Shown here piece by piece: positions 1 to 12,099 of a DNA stretch of 64,000 bases; the first letter of the stretch is position 1, and each line of letters opens with the position of its first letter. The stretch covers positions 558,001 to 622,000 of the forward strand of contig JAMYHL010000035.1 of NCBI GenBank assembly GCA_025531455.1. The letters run 5' to 3'. The stretch comes from Apiotrichum sp. Y4204. Lineage: Eukaryota > Basidiomycota > Tremellomycetes > Trichosporonales > Trichosporonaceae. The notes beneath the pieces were generated by a model, which made no database searches, was not told the origin of the DNA, and was given only the letters and a program-made list of their open reading frames with translations. A program made the position numbers and the translations under genes.

Positions 1-1
1 C

Positions 2-1279
2 GCGGATGGCGAGCGCATCGCGGATGAATTCGGACAGGACGGCGACCCCGTTCGTAACCTTGCCATTGCTGCCCCCACAACCACCAAGTGCTCCACATGT
101 GACAGCCGCTCAACCGACGGTTTCTTCATTGTATCTTCGACTGTGGACCGTGTGTACATCGACCGTATCCTCCCTCGGCGAGCAGACTCCTTCTGCCGCT
201 GTCCCCCACCCCCGCGCCGCGCCTCAGCCATCGAGGACACTCTCTCACGCATGACAGCCTCGCCCACTGTGCTCCCGCCGTCCCCAGTTCGCGCGCGAAC
301 CACATCCGGCGGCTTCAACCGTCTCTGCACACCGTCGCCAATGAAGGGCGGTGGTCTTGCGCCTCCGACCACCAACGGCGAATTCCCGATTTCGTCGCAT
401 GGCGCGCGCCGCCTGAGTGGTTTCAGGGAGAGCAACGAGATTCCCCGGCCGCCGTCCCCTCTTGAAGCTCAGGGATCGTACACTGCTTTATCCTCGCTCT
501 CCATGTCAGCTGCAGACGACAGTGTTGGTTCGACCCCAGCCAGGACCGGATGGGACGAGGCCGAGGTGGTGCCTCTCGGCGCCGTGGTCGCCACCGACGG
601 CGGATGGTCGGTCATTGACCACCAGCTAATCGGTGTTCGCCGCGCAGGTGCCGGTATCGACGACTCGCAGTGGCACTTGTGGATCGTTGATCTCCGCGCA
701 CCATGGAACGGCAGTTCCTTACTCGTCGAAGCCGCAGGCCTCGACGTCCTCGAACACCGCACGCGGGCAGTTACAGCGCCGAGGCAAGGCCAGCCCCCTT
801 CTCCTGGAGACGACGGCGAGATGCCAATGCGCGCGCGCCGCGCCGAACGCATCCTCTCGCTTAATGGCCGCGCCTCCTTCCCCTCCCCAACGAGCAGTTT
901 CACCGTCCCGACGCACCAGCCATTAGGCTACGTTGCCGTACGCCCGTTCCGCAACGCAGGCCGGCGCGCAGTACTTGCAGGCTTTGGCAACCGCATCGGC
1001 GTGGTCACCGTCCCTGCTCCGAAACGTGCAGCCGCCAACCTTGGCACCGTGCCTACCATAAACCTCCCCCCGCGCTCCGGCGCGCCCCCCTCCCCGGCCC
1101 CGCGCGTCGTGACCCCACGCCGCGCCGGGTTCCCCACCCCACCACCCCGCCGTGCGGACGCGGCTCCCCCTCTCCCCAACTCTACTTCCTTTTCAAACCC
1201 CAGCACTAACCCCACTCCATCCCCGTCCGGACAGGGACACAACGGAGCGCCGTGGCTCCACCCCTCGCCCAAGCACTAG
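2..1279 (+). CDS. Unknown protein, C-terminal part (5' truncated by window edge)
   Basis: The frame is open from base 2 to the TAG at 1277-1279, with no stop and no convincing start, so the gene begins outside the window. The visible 425 residues start with a Cys-containing stretch (KCSTCDSRSTDGFFIVSST, then RADSFCRC) followed by Ser/Pro-rich sequence. A more ordered part around 530-1010 has beta-strand-like segments (WHLWIVDL, GYVAVRPF, VLAGFGNRIGVVTV) that could be propeller blades. The C-terminus is a Pro-rich low-complexity tail. I do not recognise the family. A WD40-like fold is only a guess from the strand pattern. It lies tail to tail with SNF7, leaving about 420 bp between the stop codons. 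Confidence 0.6.
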   Translation, partial: ADGERIADEFGQDGDPVRNLAIAAPTTTKCSTCDSRSTDGFFIVSSTVDRVYIDRILPRRADSFCRCPPPPRRASAIEDTLSRMTASPTVLPPSPVRARTTSGGFNRLCTPSPMKGGGLAPPTTNGEFPISSHGARRLSGFRESNEIPRPPSPLEAQGSYTALSSLSMSAADDSVGSTPARTGWDEAEVVPLGAVVATDGGWSVIDHQLIGVRRAGAGIDDSQWHLWIVDLRAPWNGSSLLVEAAGLDVLEHRTRAVTAPRQGQPPSPGDDGEMPMRARRAERILSLNGRASFPSPTSSFTVPTHQPLGYVAVRPFRNAGRRAVLAGFGNRIGVVTVPAPKRAAANLGTVPTINLPPRSGAPPSPAPRVVTPRRAGFPTPPPRRADAAPPLPNSTSFSNPSTNPTPSPSGQGHNGAPWLHPSPKH

Positions 1280-1698
1280 ACTTTCCACTCGTAGTGTCGT
1301 GTTGTTGTATAGCACCCATGGATAGAATGTGGCATCAGGGACATGTGGAGGGCCTACAATGACTGACGCGTCGCAGGCGCTAGGCACCAGAAGTGAGCAT
1401 TTGACGAATTCAACAGCTTCCCCTTGTGGTCAATAATGGTATACTCGCATATGGTGGTACATGCATGAGGCGCCTACAGAGTCCCTCGGAGAGCGTGATC
1501 ATGGCGGCGTGGGCGGGGACGTGCGGACGCGGTGCTATAAGGCTGGGACGCGGGGTCCATAGAACGTGTGCAGGGGCTGAGCGCGAACAGGCTCGTGCTC
1601 AAGAGCCACTAAGGATGGGGAACAGATAAATGTAGGTGTGAGCGTCTCAGCTCTATAGGGGAGCAGACAAGGGAGGGACAATAAGACCGTGACCGGCT

Positions 1699-2960
1699 CT
1701 ACATGGCCAGCTCGGCCTGGAGCTGGCGGAGTTGAGCCTCCTCGTCGTCCTCGTCGACGGCCTGCTTGTGCGCCGGGACAGAGACGTGCGCCGGGGAAGC
1801 AGGCGTGTGCAGCGGGACATGGTCGGCGCCCTTGAGGCGGTCGTCGAGCTCCTCCTGCTCGAGAGCCTCGAGTTCGGCCTCGAGCTCGTCCTCGTCGATC
1901 ATCATGCCCATGCCCATTGGGTTCGAAATGGCCTCGGAAATCTCGTTGGTCGTCTCCATCTGCTCCCGGATGTTGTCCATGACCGTGTCCACCTTGTCGA
2001 CCTTGCTGTGGGGTTAGCGCATGAGATCGGGATTGGAGGGCAACAGAGGGGCAGGACGGCTCGACTACCGCTTGGTAGTTGGCATAGCGAGGGCAAGGAC
2101 ACATGCGTCTGTTCCTTGCCCGCCCAAAGTCTCCTCCTGGAAGCAATACCCACAGTCCGGTGTGAATCGATTTCAACGCGTCCGCTCCCTTCTTCATCGC
2201 TGCCATGGTCTCGGCGTTGAGGTTGGCCGACTCGATTGCGTTAACCTGGAGGGTTAGTCAATGTCAGTTGATACACAGTTCGGGATGGCGGCGACGATGG
2301 GGAAAGTCGGCGAAGGTAGAGGTCGGAGGAAGACAGATAACGGCTGGTCACGAAGTCCTAAACAAAGTCAAGCAGCTCCCAGACCACCGTTTTGTCATCA
2401 AGAATGACGCTCGCCTTCTGCGCGCCGTCTCACACCGCGTCCACTGATAATCTCTCCGCAATGCACAACCGCCATCGCCGCCATCCAAGGTTCCACTGAC
2501 CTGGGTCTCGAGGGTCAAACGTGTGCCTGCCAAACGGTCCAGCTGGTCCTCGTACGCCTTCTTCTGCCGGAGCGCGGCTGCTGCCACTGCATATGTCAGC
2601 TAATACGTCGCGAAAGCAAAACCATAAAAAGCAGGTGGTGGTGGCAACATGGCGAGGCGGTTGTGAGCGGTGGCGAGCGGCAACTAGAATGCTTTGCGTC
2701 GCAGGCAAAGCTGCACCCCCGCCCGGCCACTCCCCCGCTGCTCCCCACTGCCGCGCCAGCACTGGGTCATCTCCCTACTTACATCGCTTATTCGAGTTGA
2801 CATTTGCGCGGGCCTTCTTCATCTCCTCGTCGATCTTCGTGTGGAGATGCTGCTCGCGCTTCTCGATGATGAGCAGCTGCTGACGGAGTTCGACAATGGC
2901 ATCGCGCGCGCCCTCGCGGTTGTCCTTGCGCCCGCCAAACCAGCTCATCCAAGACGACAT
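1699..2960 (-). CDS. SNF7: ESCRT-III subunit Snf7/Vps32
   Basis: Four exons (2783-2960, 2501-2586, 2154-2245, 1699-2005) join in phase to give 220 residues, normal for the family. The N-terminus MSSWMSWFGGRKD and the basic coiled helix ending NKRLAAAALRQKKAYE are typical of Snf7/CHMP4. The middle has VDKVDTVMDNIREQM, and the acidic C-terminal half ends in a leucine-rich helix (EEAQLRQLQAELAM) that would be the MIM-type helix. Snf7 polymerises on endosomal and other membranes with Vps20, Vps24 and Vps2, and Vps4 disassembles it, during multivesicular body formation, membrane repair and fungal pH signalling. The exon 3 donor GTGGGT was chosen because it is the only nearby one that restores LKVDKVD. 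The gene diverges from MAD2 across about 460 bp. Confidence 0.95.
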
Positions 2961-3386
2961 GATGGGGTGCGGGTGGGGTGCTGTGCGGAGGGACGGGGTG
3001 TGAGATGTTAGGTGAAGAAGATAAGAGTTGGTTAGAAATGGCCGGATTAACGATTCGTGAGTGTCAGAATGTAGTGGTTGATGGTGGTGCTGTGTGGTGT
3101 GCTGTTGGTGTTGTGGTGCCTTGAGCAGAGTGGGGCGAGAGGGCAGAGGATCAGAGCAGTCTGGTCTGACTGGTCTTTTGGCTGGGTGGCCAATCGTCAT
3201 CATTAAATATCAGCCTCACAAAAATCCACCAGCTAAAATGGTCAACCTGATATGGCGTCTGGATTTTGTTTATTTTGCTTCCGTTGCCGCTCGTGAACTC
3301 ATAACCCAGACCTGACGTGAGTGACTTCACAGTCAGAAATCAAAACAACCACCCAGTTGCTTTCGCGCCTCTTCTCAATCCTCCTT

Positions 3387-3403
3387 CTCTCTCTCTCTCT
3401 CTC
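3387..3403 (+). repeat. (CT)8 microsatellite in the MAD2 5' leader
   Basis: An uninterrupted CT run ends 18 nt before the MAD2 start codon. Pyrimidine-rich leaders of this kind are common before fungal start codons. No function is implied. Confidence 0.9.
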
Positions 3404-3421
3404 CTTCACACTCCCCTCACA

Positions 3422-4352
3422 ATGGCAACAAAACAGGCGACACGCCAAAATCAGGCGATTACGCTCAAGGGCTCCGTGGCGATCATCACAGAGTTCTTCG
3501 AGTACGGTGTAAACAGCATCCTCTACCAGCGCGGCGTGTATCCCTCTGATGACTTCCAGTGAGTTTCGAGTGGAGGAGCAGCGGATGGAGAGACATTATA
3601 CAATACCTGGGTGCGCCACCTGAAAGCCACTACCCATGATAGCATTGTCCACTTCTGCCTTTGCAAATGAGCCCCACTCACACGCAGTATGGTCAAGAAA
3701 TACGGCCTCCCGATGCTTGTCACGTCGGATGACGGGCTGCAGGAGTACATCAAGACGATTTTGCAACAGGTTCACGGTGAGTATGAGATGAAGGGTTCAT
3801 GGTGCCCCAAGTATCACCCGGCAACATACCATGTGCTCACACTCAGACTGGCTCTTGTCAGGCAACCTGAGCCGCCTCGTGCTGGCGATCAAGTCGGTCG
3901 AGACGGACGAGACGCTCGAGCGCTGGCAGTTTGACATCTACAACGAGGACGCGACGAACGCCGCCGGTGATGGACCTCTGCCTGGAGGTCCGCCCGCGCG
4001 GGCGCAGCGCAAAAACAAGACGGAGAAGGAGGTCCAGGGCGAGATCCGCGAGATCATGAAGCAGATCACGAGCAGCGTCACCTTCCTCCCCATATTGGAC
4101 GAGCCATGTGAGTGTGGGCGTGCAGCTCCCCTGCGACCATTTCGAGCTGCGAGATACTCCTGCTTACATACAGGCACATTCACCATCCTCGCCTACACAA
4201 ATGACTCTCCCGATGACGCCGTTCCCGCTACGTGGGGCGACGCCGACCCGCATCTCATCGACCGCGGCAAGGTCGAGCAGGTGCGCCTCCGCAGCTTTAG
4301 CACCAACGTGCATTCGCTCGAGGCCATGGTTACATACCGTGTTGGAGAGTAG
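3422..4352 (+). CDS. MAD2: Spindle checkpoint HORMA protein Mad2
   Basis: Four exons (3422-3558, 3688-3776, 3862-4107, 4174-4352) give 216 residues, close to the usual 196-205. The whole protein is one HORMA domain: ITLKGSVAIITEFFEYG and SILYQRGVYP at the N-terminus, VKKYGLPMLV, then GNLSRLVLAIKS and LERWQFDI, and a C-terminal safety belt with EQVRLRSFSTNVHSLEAMV. Mad2 converts between open and closed forms at unattached kinetochores and binds Cdc20 in the mitotic checkpoint complex to hold back the anaphase-promoting complex. A slightly longer loop (residues about 120-135, GDGPLPGGPPARAQR) is rich in Gly/Pro and may be lineage-specific. All splice phases close, and the ATG is preceded by a pyrimidine tract. 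Confidence 0.96.
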
Positions 4353-4594
4353 GCGGATGACTATAGAGGGGTTAGGATTGGGCCTCATTGTATATATTAC
4401 GCAGATCATAGAGACTACAATGGTGGCGACTCTTGGCTGTGCACTGATTGGCGTTCCAGAAAAGCTGACCCAGTGGCCCGTACAGAACTAACCCGACTCT
4501 AACCCCTAACATCATGAAGAAGGTGCAATGCATTGGGTATCATCCGCTCTCACAAAATCTGCACATCGTCTTACATCTGTCGGGTCAGCCACAA

Positions 4595-6138
4595 TCAGGA
4601 CTCATTACCCACCATCTTGCCAGCAGCGCCGCCGAAGCCATCGTACTCCTTGCCCTTGAGGTGCTTGCTGCCTGTGAAAATGGCCGCGTCAATCAATGAC
4701 GCAACGGTGAGCACACCGCCAATAATAGCGCAGGTTCTGGACTGTCAGCTTAACCTAACGGGAGGACGAAAGCTACGCACGAGGTGACAAAGTGCGCGAA
4801 CGGCTGGCGAGTCTCCATGTGGATGACCTTCATGGGCGAGATCTCGTAGTTCACGAATAGGCCGGGAATAGGGTTGGTGCTGTGCGTCGTGATGTGGCCA
4901 CGCTCATCGCGGGTAGGCATCATGCCGTGCGAGAGATCGCGCTCAAACTGCGTCGCCGAGTACTGGTTGGACGGGATCTCGTCGCCGTTGAGCTGGACGA
5001 ACGATGTTGAAACGACCTTCGTAAAATACTGGAACATGTAGTTTCCGTTTTCTGTCTGTCAGTGGATGTGCAACAGCGGTTCAGTTACCCACCGTTTTGG
5101 CGGTGGTTGTCCGTCGAGCTCAGCGGGTCGACGATCGCAAGCTGGCGGCGGAACTTGTTCTCGCGGCGCTCCATCTCGTCCTTGACCTTCGCGGCGTGGT
5201 CGTGAGCAAAGTGCCACTTGTGGATCGTGTGGCCAAAGTCGTGGTGCTGGTTGCCCTTGAGGTACGGCACGAGTTCGTGGATGTTCATTCCGTGACGCAT
5301 GAAGGTCGCGCCGTGCGAGAACTGGACGTTGCCAATGACCTTGTTCACGAGGATGCGGCCGGCGACGCGGCACCCCTCGGCGTTCTGCGCGACCATCTTC
5401 TCGGTCCAGCCCTCGGACACGCACTGCTCCATGCTGTCCGGGTCGTGGAAGCTCCACCCCTGGCGGACATACGCCTCGCGCACCTCGTCACACGTGTTGC
5501 AGCACCCGCTCTCCGGGGGCGTCGCGCCGTAACATGATCCACAGTAGTTCGGGTCCTTGCCAACAGCTGCGCGCTCGGCGTCACCCTTGAGCTGGCCGAC
5601 TTTTTCGGACGAAATCTCCTGCCCGTCGGGGGTCAGACGCGTCTTCATGATATTGTGCGACAGGTCGCTCTGGCGCTCGCCCGAAATGTCCATCACATCG
5701 ATCGAAAGCACTACCGTCAGCTCGAGTTAGCAGCTATACCCACGAGAACACGGCACACGGGGAAATGAGACGTCCATCTCAATGACGAGCTTCTCGCCCC
5801 GCGAGCGATCGACGACAATGGACGGCTCGATCCGGATCCGCCGGTAGTCGATGAACTCGATCAGGACCGAAGCGAGGATGATGGAGAACGAAATGAGCGT
5901 CACTGGGGGTAAGCTCGGCGGAAACGTATCACACCTTACAGAAAGCACCGGTGCGTGTCCTGATTTTGACATCTTCCATCGTCTGTGGGTGAGCTCCGCA
6001 CTTCGATATGACGACAGCGGCCGTGGCGCGCATCGGTAGGTGCTGGACGCGTCTCGCCCACTACATCCGGGCTGCGGCACTTACCTTCCCAAAGGCATCC
6101 ATGCCCTGGAAGGCGCCCATGAATCCGTTCCGTCCCAT
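4595..6138 (-). CDS. ERV46: COPII vesicle cargo receptor subunit Erv46 (ERGIC3)
   Basis: About six exons, roughly 6085-6138, 5940-5982, about 5745-5902, about 5090-5711, about 4780-5050 and 4595-4740. The N-terminus MGRNGFMGAFQGMDAFGK plus TMEDVKIRT is the conserved cytosolic start. It is followed by a membrane segment (LTLISFSIILASVLIEF) and the lumenal domain with SLLSIDVMDISGE. The diagnostic Cys cluster is present (YCGSCYGA, CCNTCDEVREAY). Near the end are KVIHMETRQPF, a second membrane segment (AIIGGVLTVASLIDAAIF) and a short cytosolic tail ending MVGNES. Erv46 works with Erv41 to cycle between ER and Golgi and retrieve ER residents. Length (about 420 residues) and topology fit. The canonical tail dilysine is not obvious; retrieval may depend on the partner. 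Confidence 0.93.
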
Positions 6139-6541
6139 CGTGAGGTCGTGGGTGGGAGCCGTGCTTGTGAAAGAGTGGAGAGGAATGAAGTGGTCAGTGT
6201 TCCGGCGACATTGCTCGTCTTGTTCCGCGTTTCGGTTTTGCTGTCGTCCACGTCGTTAATGTTATCGATCTGGCGCGGCACAGCGCATTCAGGGTCCAAG
6301 AGGAGAAGAGAAGGATCGGCGGTGTGTGGAGGCCACGCATATCCCGCGTGTTTCAGAGCTTTTGATCACGTGACTAATGCTGGGTCAGGTGCGATCAGCA
6401 TGGTTCCCACGCCGATCCTTTCTTTCGTTGTTTCCATTTCATCTAGCACAATCTGCTCCCGACCACAGCAGCAGCTCACAGTGCACGTCGCTCGTCAACG
6501 CGTCGTCGCCGCCCAAGATGTTGGAAGCAGTTGGAAACAGA

Positions 6542-6559
6542 CAGCAGCAGCAGCAGCAG
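6542..6559 (+). repeat. (CAG)6 tract in the TCP1 leader
   Basis: Six CAG units lie about 165 nt before the TCP1 start codon, outside any gene I can support. Confidence 0.85.
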
Positions 6560-6722
6560 CGACATCTCCACACCTCTGCTCCCAATAATTCCTAACACCT
6601 TCCTTCGCCCTCACCTCGCCTCTTACTACTATCCGGCAGATTATTGGCGACCCAAAAAGCGTACTACGCGCACATATCTAGAACAGTACTCCTAATCACT
6701 CCAAGATCGAAGGTAGCGCAAA

Positions 6723-8654
6723 ATGGCGGCTTCCATGTACCAGCGCGACCCCCGTGCTGTGAGTCGACGAGACGTGATGGGGATACTCGCGACGACCGCA
6801 TACTTACTATCCAGGGCCTCTTCCTCGGCGGCACGCGTGTGAGCGGAAAGGAGGTGCGCGACCAGAATGGTAAGTGCTCCAAGGTCCACGCCGTGAGGGA
6901 TGCTCATGTCCAGTAACTGCTTGCTCGTCGGTCGGCAACATTCTCAAGTCGTCTCTTGGACCTGTTGGGTATGTTGTTGTGTTGTGCTGCTAAAGATCAC
7001 CACGCCTTTAGAAGCATCTGCCGACTGACATGCTAACAACAGCCTCGACAAGATGCTTGTCGACAACGTCGGTGACATGGTCATCACCAACGACGGCGCG
7101 ACCATTCTCTCCCTTCTCGAGGTCCAGCACCCCGCTGTACGTCTTTTGTCCAGGCCCGGATGCAGCTAACCCACTAGGCCCGTATCCTTGTCTCGCTCGC
7201 GACCCAGCAGGACAAGGAGGTCGGTGACGGCACGACGTCCGTCGTCCTCCTCGCTGCTGAGCTCCTTCGCCGGGCAAATGAGCTGGTCCACAACAAGATC
7301 CACCCCACCACCGTTATCGCCGGTTACCGTCTTGCGTGCAAGGAGGCGTGCCGCTTCATGGCTGACCAGATGTCCACCAAGGTCGACAAGCTCGGCCGCG
7401 AGGCGCTTATCAACGTCGCCAAGACGTCCATGAGCTCGAAGATTATCTCTGCGTGAGTTGGACGTTCCTGACATGCGACTAACTCGCTTCAGTGATGACG
7501 ACTTCTTCGCCCCCCTTGCTGTTGATGCCATGCTCGCAGTCAAGACTGTCAACGCCCGCGGCGAGAAGAAGTACCCAGTCAAGGCTGTCAATGTGCTCAA
7601 GGCTCACGGCAAGTCCGCTCGCGAGTCCTTCATGGTCAACGGCTACGCGCTCAACTGCACCGTCGCGTCGCAGGCGATGAAGACGCGCATCCAGAACGCC
7701 AAGATTGCCTGTCTCGACATTAACCTCGCCAAGCAGCGCATGCACCTCGGCGTCCACATCACCATTGACGACCCCGAGCAGCTCGAGGCGATCCGCGCCC
7801 GCGAGTCGGAGATTACGCTCGAGCGCGTGCGCAAGATTCTGGCGACCGGCGCCAACGTCATCCTTACCACCAAGGGTATCGACGACCTGGTGCTCAAGGA
7901 GTTTGTGGAGGCCGGCGCGATGGCCGTCCGCCGCTGCCGCAAGGAGGACCTGCGGCGTATCGCCAAGGCGACCGGCGCCACTCTCGTGTCGTCGCTTGCC
8001 AACCTCGAGGGTGAGGAGACCTTTGAGGCTTCGTCGCTCGGTACCGCTGAGGAGGTCGTTCAGGAGCGTATTTCGGACGACGAGCTCATCCTCGTGCGCG
8101 GAACAAAGGTCGTCAACTCGGCCTCGATCATCCTCCGCGGTGCCAACGACTACATGCTCGACGAGATGGAGCGTGCCCTCCACGACGCACTGAGCATTAT
8201 CAAGCGCACACTGGAGTCGGGCTCGGTCGTTCCCGGTGGTGGTGCCGTCGAGACCGCGCTGGCGATCTACCTGGAGAACTACGCCACGACGCTGGGCTCT
8301 CGCGAGCAGCTCGCCATCGCCGAGTTTGCCGCTGCGCTTTTGACGATCCCAAAGACGCTGGCGATGAACGCAGCCAAGGACTCGACCGACCTCGTCGCCA
8401 AGCTGCGCGCATACCACAACGCTGCGCAGCAGGCCGCCCCCGGAGACCCGAAGCGCGCGCTCATCTACTACGGCCTCGACCTGCTCAACGGTGAGGTAAT
8501 TGACAACCGCGCGGCCGGCGTGCTCGAGCCGACCATGTCCAAGATTAAGAGCCTCAAGTCGGCGCTCGAGGCTGCCACGTCTCTGCTCCGCATCGACGAC
8601 TCGATCACGGTCCAGCCGGAGCAGAAGCAGGAGGAGGACCCCCATGGGCACTAG
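6723..8654 (+). CDS. TCP1: Chaperonin CCT/TRiC subunit alpha
   Basis: Six exons (6723-6758, 6815-6869, 6914-6968, 7043-7136, 7178-7452, 7493-8654) give 558 residues, the usual CCT1 length. The N-terminus reads [24 protein letters not shown]; nucleotide-binding elements [21 protein letters not shown] and [10 protein letters not shown] (catalytic Asp in GDGTT) are intact. The C-terminal equatorial part has [20 protein letters not shown] and [17 protein letters not shown] folds actin, tubulin and WD40 proteins such as Cdc20 in the cytosol; alpha occupies one fixed position in each ring. Alpha identity is read from the N-terminus and from [20 protein letters not shown]. The first five coding exons are short, while the last is one long exon of 1162 nt. 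Confidence 0.96.
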
Positions 8655-9369
8655 TTAGAGGAGGATGGCCGGAGTGGGATTCGTATATAAGTAGATGATC
8701 ATTGCATTCGGTTGGCTCTAGAGACTGGTGCAGGCCTTGAGAGGAGAAATGGATACAGAGTAGGTGTATTTGCTAACTACTCATGGTTTCCCTAGGTTTC
8801 GATCGCGAAAGTGACGATGTTCTGCTCGCACCGATGTGTAACTGTAGGACATCTCTTGATGCAATCACCGCACATACATGGCGCTCATCCCTTCGACTAG
8901 CAGCAAAAACACGCTACGCAAGATGCACAATCTTCTGTTCGTTTTCTGACCAGGACATCCATGGATACTGTTACTTCACAGACTCCGCCACTGATGCACT
9001 CTCGTTCTTCTCATTCATACCTTCATATTCTCATGACGACAAGTTCACAGCTGATCCCAACGTAGTACGAAATGCGATCCTGGCATGTCCTCCACATGGC
9101 CGTCACGGCCGCCATTTGACATGATGTACGGTCAAGGGCACGTGGTTAACAACAAAGTCCTGAGCCGCGCGTGAGCCGTTCCCACTCTCCGATCTACTTC
9201 ATCGCTCCACTATCGAATGCTCAAACGGTACTCTAATCTGCAACTCGATTCTGGCTATGACACAATGCATTCTCACACGAACTCAATGCGAAATGGGTGT
9301 GACCGCGCTGGCACACGACCCCGAAACTTCTCTGGTGTCTGTTTTACTGTACGGCTCATCTCTAGAAAT
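8655..9369. other. Intergenic, TCP1 / HSP90 convergent 3' region
   Basis: This holds the 3' ends of two convergent genes. I see no splice-consistent gene or RNA in it; the 113-codon frame at 8783-9124 has no recognisable features. Confidence 0.6.
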
Positions 9370-11541
9370 TTAGTCAACCTCCTCCATGGAGCCACCGGCC
9401 TCCTCGAGAGCCGGGGTCGAGTCAGCGGCAGCGGGCTCGGGGGCACCGACGTCGTCGGCGTCGATGGACAGGCCAAGCGAGATCATGCGGTTGATGCGCG
9501 AGGCGAAGTCCTGGGGGTTGTTGAGGGTGAAGCCCGAGGTGAGGAGGGCAGTCTCGAAGAGGAGGACAGTGAGGTCGCGGACGGTCTTGTCCGACTTGTC
9601 CTCGGCGACCTTTGTGCGGAGCTCCTTGATGATCGGGTGGTGGGGGTTGAGCTCGAGGGTCTTCTTCGAGGCCATGTACGAGGACATGGACGAGTCACGG
9701 AGGGCCTGGGCCTTCATGATACGCTCCATGTTGGACGACCAGCCGAACTGGCCAGTGACGAGAACACAGGGCGAGTCGTAGATACGGTTGGAGACGACAA
9801 CCTTCTCGACCTTGTCACCGAGAGTCTCCTTGATGGCGGAGCAGAGGCCCTCGAACTCCTTGGCCTCCTTCTCACGCTCCTCCTTCTCCTCGGGGGTCTC
9901 CTCAAGCTCGAGACCCTCCTTGGAGACACAGACGAGCTTCTTGCCGTCGAACTCCTTGAGCTGGGTAACGGCGTACTCGTCAATGGGGTCGACAAGGAGA
10001 AGAACCTCGAAGCCCTTCTTCTTGAGGACCTCAAGGAAGGGAGAGTCCTTGACGGCCTCGAGCGACTCGCCGGTGAGGTAGTAAATCGACTTCTGGACCT
10101 CGGGCATGCGGGTGATGTAGTCCTTGAGCGAGGTCATCTCGTCAACCGACTTGGTCGAGTGGAAGCGGAGGAACTCGGCGAGCTTGTTGCGGTTGGCAGC
10201 GTCCTCGTGGATACCGAGCTTGATGTTCTTGCCGAAGGCGGCGTAGAACTTGTCGAAGGCCTCCTTGTCCTCGGCGATCTCGGAGATGAGCTCCATGGTC
10301 TTCTTGACAAGGTTCTTGCGGATGACCTTGAGAATCTTGTTCTGCTGGAGGGTCTCACGCGAGATGTTGAGGGGAAGGTCCTCCGAGTCGACGACACCGA
10401 CAACGAAGTTGAGGTACTCGGGCATAAGCTCGTCGTTGTCCTCGGTGATGAAGACACGGCGGACGTAGAGCTTGATGTTGTGGCGCTTCTTCTTGGTCTC
10501 GAAGAGGTCGAAGGGAGCACGCTTGGGGATGTAGAGGATAGCCTTGAACTCGAGCTGGCCCTCAACCGAGAAGTGCTTGACGGCAAGGTCGTCCTCCCAG
10601 TCGTTGGAGATCGACTTGTAGAAGGCAGAGTACTCCTCCTTGGTGACGTCGGAGGGGTTACGGGTCCAGATGGGCTTCTGCTTGTTGAGCTCCTCGTTCT
10701 CGGTGGTCGTCTCCTTGACCATCTTCATCTTCTTCTTCTTCGAAGACTCCTCGTCCTCAACCTCCTCAATCTTCGAGTCAGAGTCCTTGACCTCCTCGTC
10801 CTCGGGAACCTCCTTCTCGACCTCCTTGGTGACGACAAGCTGGATGGGGTACGAGATGAACTCGGAGTGCTTCTTGACGATCTCGCGGATGCGCTTCTCC
10901 TCGAGGAACTCCTTGAGGTCCTCCTTGATGAAGAGCTTCATCGAAGTACCACGGCCGAGACGGGGGCCAGTGGTGTCCTCGGTGATGGTGAAGGTGCCGC
11001 CAGCGGCCGACTCCCAGATGTACTGCTCGTCGTCGTTGTGCTTGGTGGTGACCTGGACCTTCTCGGCAACGAGGTAGGACGAGTAGAAACCGACACCGAA
11101 CTGACCGATCATCGAGATGTCAGCACCCGACGAGAGGGCCTCCATGAAGGTCTTGGTGCCCGAGTTGGCGATGGTACCAAGGTTGTTGACGAGGTCGGCC
11201 TTGGTCATACCGATACCAGTGTCGCGGATGGTGAGGGTGCCCTCCTCCTTGTTGGGGATGATGCGGATGTAGAGCTCCTTCTCGGTGTCGAGGACGGACG
11301 GGTCCGAGATGGACTGGAAGCGGAGCTTGTCAAGAGCATCTGTAAAATGTTAGTAATCGTGTACGGTTTGATTTCTCCATCGAGCTGGAGACTCGTTCTG
11401 GGACTCACCGGAAGAGTTCGAGATCAGTTCACGAAGGAAAATCTCCTTATTGCTGTAGAAGGTGTTGATGATAAGGTCGAGCAGCTGGGAGATCTCGGCC
11501 TGGAAGCCGTAGGTCTCGGTTTTGGGAGCAGCGGAAGACAT
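9370..11541 (-). CDS. HSP90: Cytosolic chaperone Hsp90
   Basis: Two exons (11409-11541 and 9370-11339), split after ELISNSS, give 700 residues. The N-terminal ATPase domain starts [23 protein letters not shown] and carries IFLRELISN with the catalytic Glu, then [11 protein letters not shown] and [14 protein letters not shown]. The charged linker ([19 protein letters not shown]) is short. The middle domain has [11 protein letters not shown] with the ATP-contacting region [13 protein letters not shown]. The dimerisation domain ends in MEEVD, the docking site for TPR co-chaperones, so this is the cytosolic form. A single isoform is likely to serve both constitutive and heat-induced roles. Heat-shock-element-like sites lie 450-570 bp upstream. 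Codon bias is extreme (almost all C- or G-ending), as expected for a highly expressed gene, and it leaves a very long spurious frame on the other strand. Confidence 0.98.
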
Positions 11542-11954
11542 GATTTCTAGATTCTGGACTCAGTCAGTACCATGATCATGGCATAGGGGGATGAGCAGCG
11601 CCGACTGCCAGCTTGCTAGGACGGGAAATGATGGGGTTGAGGTGATGTGAGCGCGTGGCAGGCGCTTTACGACGCTCCACAACACCTCTGGTGACCACAC
11701 CACCGTTTCCTCATCATCCGCGAGCTTGACCGCGCCGTCGCTGTCGTCTTCAGTGTACTCACAAAGTGCGTGTAGGATGAAGATGAGATTGAGGGAGGAT
11801 AACTACTTTTGCTAGACCAAAAAGGAGAAGCAAGTTGCGGAGGGAGACAATGTCCTTTTAACTAACATTGACCTCGTCGGCCCCGTCCTCGACCAGTGCT
11901 GCTGGCGCGTCTGCGGGGGGACATGCTGGCCGGCGCAGGGTGGACACTGGTAGG

Positions 11955-11984
11955 TGCTGGCTGATGCTGGCTGGTGCTGGCTGG
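11955..11984 (+). repeat. Three tandem 10-bp units (TGCTGGCTGR)
   Basis: Three head-to-tail copies are followed by a partial fourth. They sit 15 bp from the first heat-shock-element-like palindrome upstream of HSP90. Confidence 0.85.
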
Positions 11985-11998
11985 TCCGCTGGCAATCT

Positions 11999-12014
11999 GG
12001 AACGTTCCACGGAA
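11999..12014. promoter_or_regulatory. Heat-shock-element-like site upstream of HSP90
   Basis: GGAACGTTCC is a perfect palindrome containing GAAnnTTC, followed 4 bp later by another GAA. Hsf1 binds alternating nGAAn units, so this is a gapped three-unit element. It is about 460 bp upstream of the HSP90 ATG. Assignment is by motif only. Confidence 0.55.
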
Positions 12015-12099
12015 AAGTAGACCACTGTACAAACAATCCCACCGTACACCGTAGACTTTTTTTTTACTCCCGTTTCTTCACCCTTGGAGTGCCAGAGCC

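Noticed and set aside
7479..8651. 390-codon frame on the minus strand opposite TCP1
   Set aside because: Antisense shadow of TCP1 with a composition of Arg/Val/Leu and no recognisable features.
9217..11550. 777-codon frame on the plus strand opposite HSP90
   Set aside because: It is the mirror of the highly biased HSP90 coding strand (Leu/Val/Asp/Gly-rich, no domain). It arises because C/G-ending codons avoid stops in antisense.
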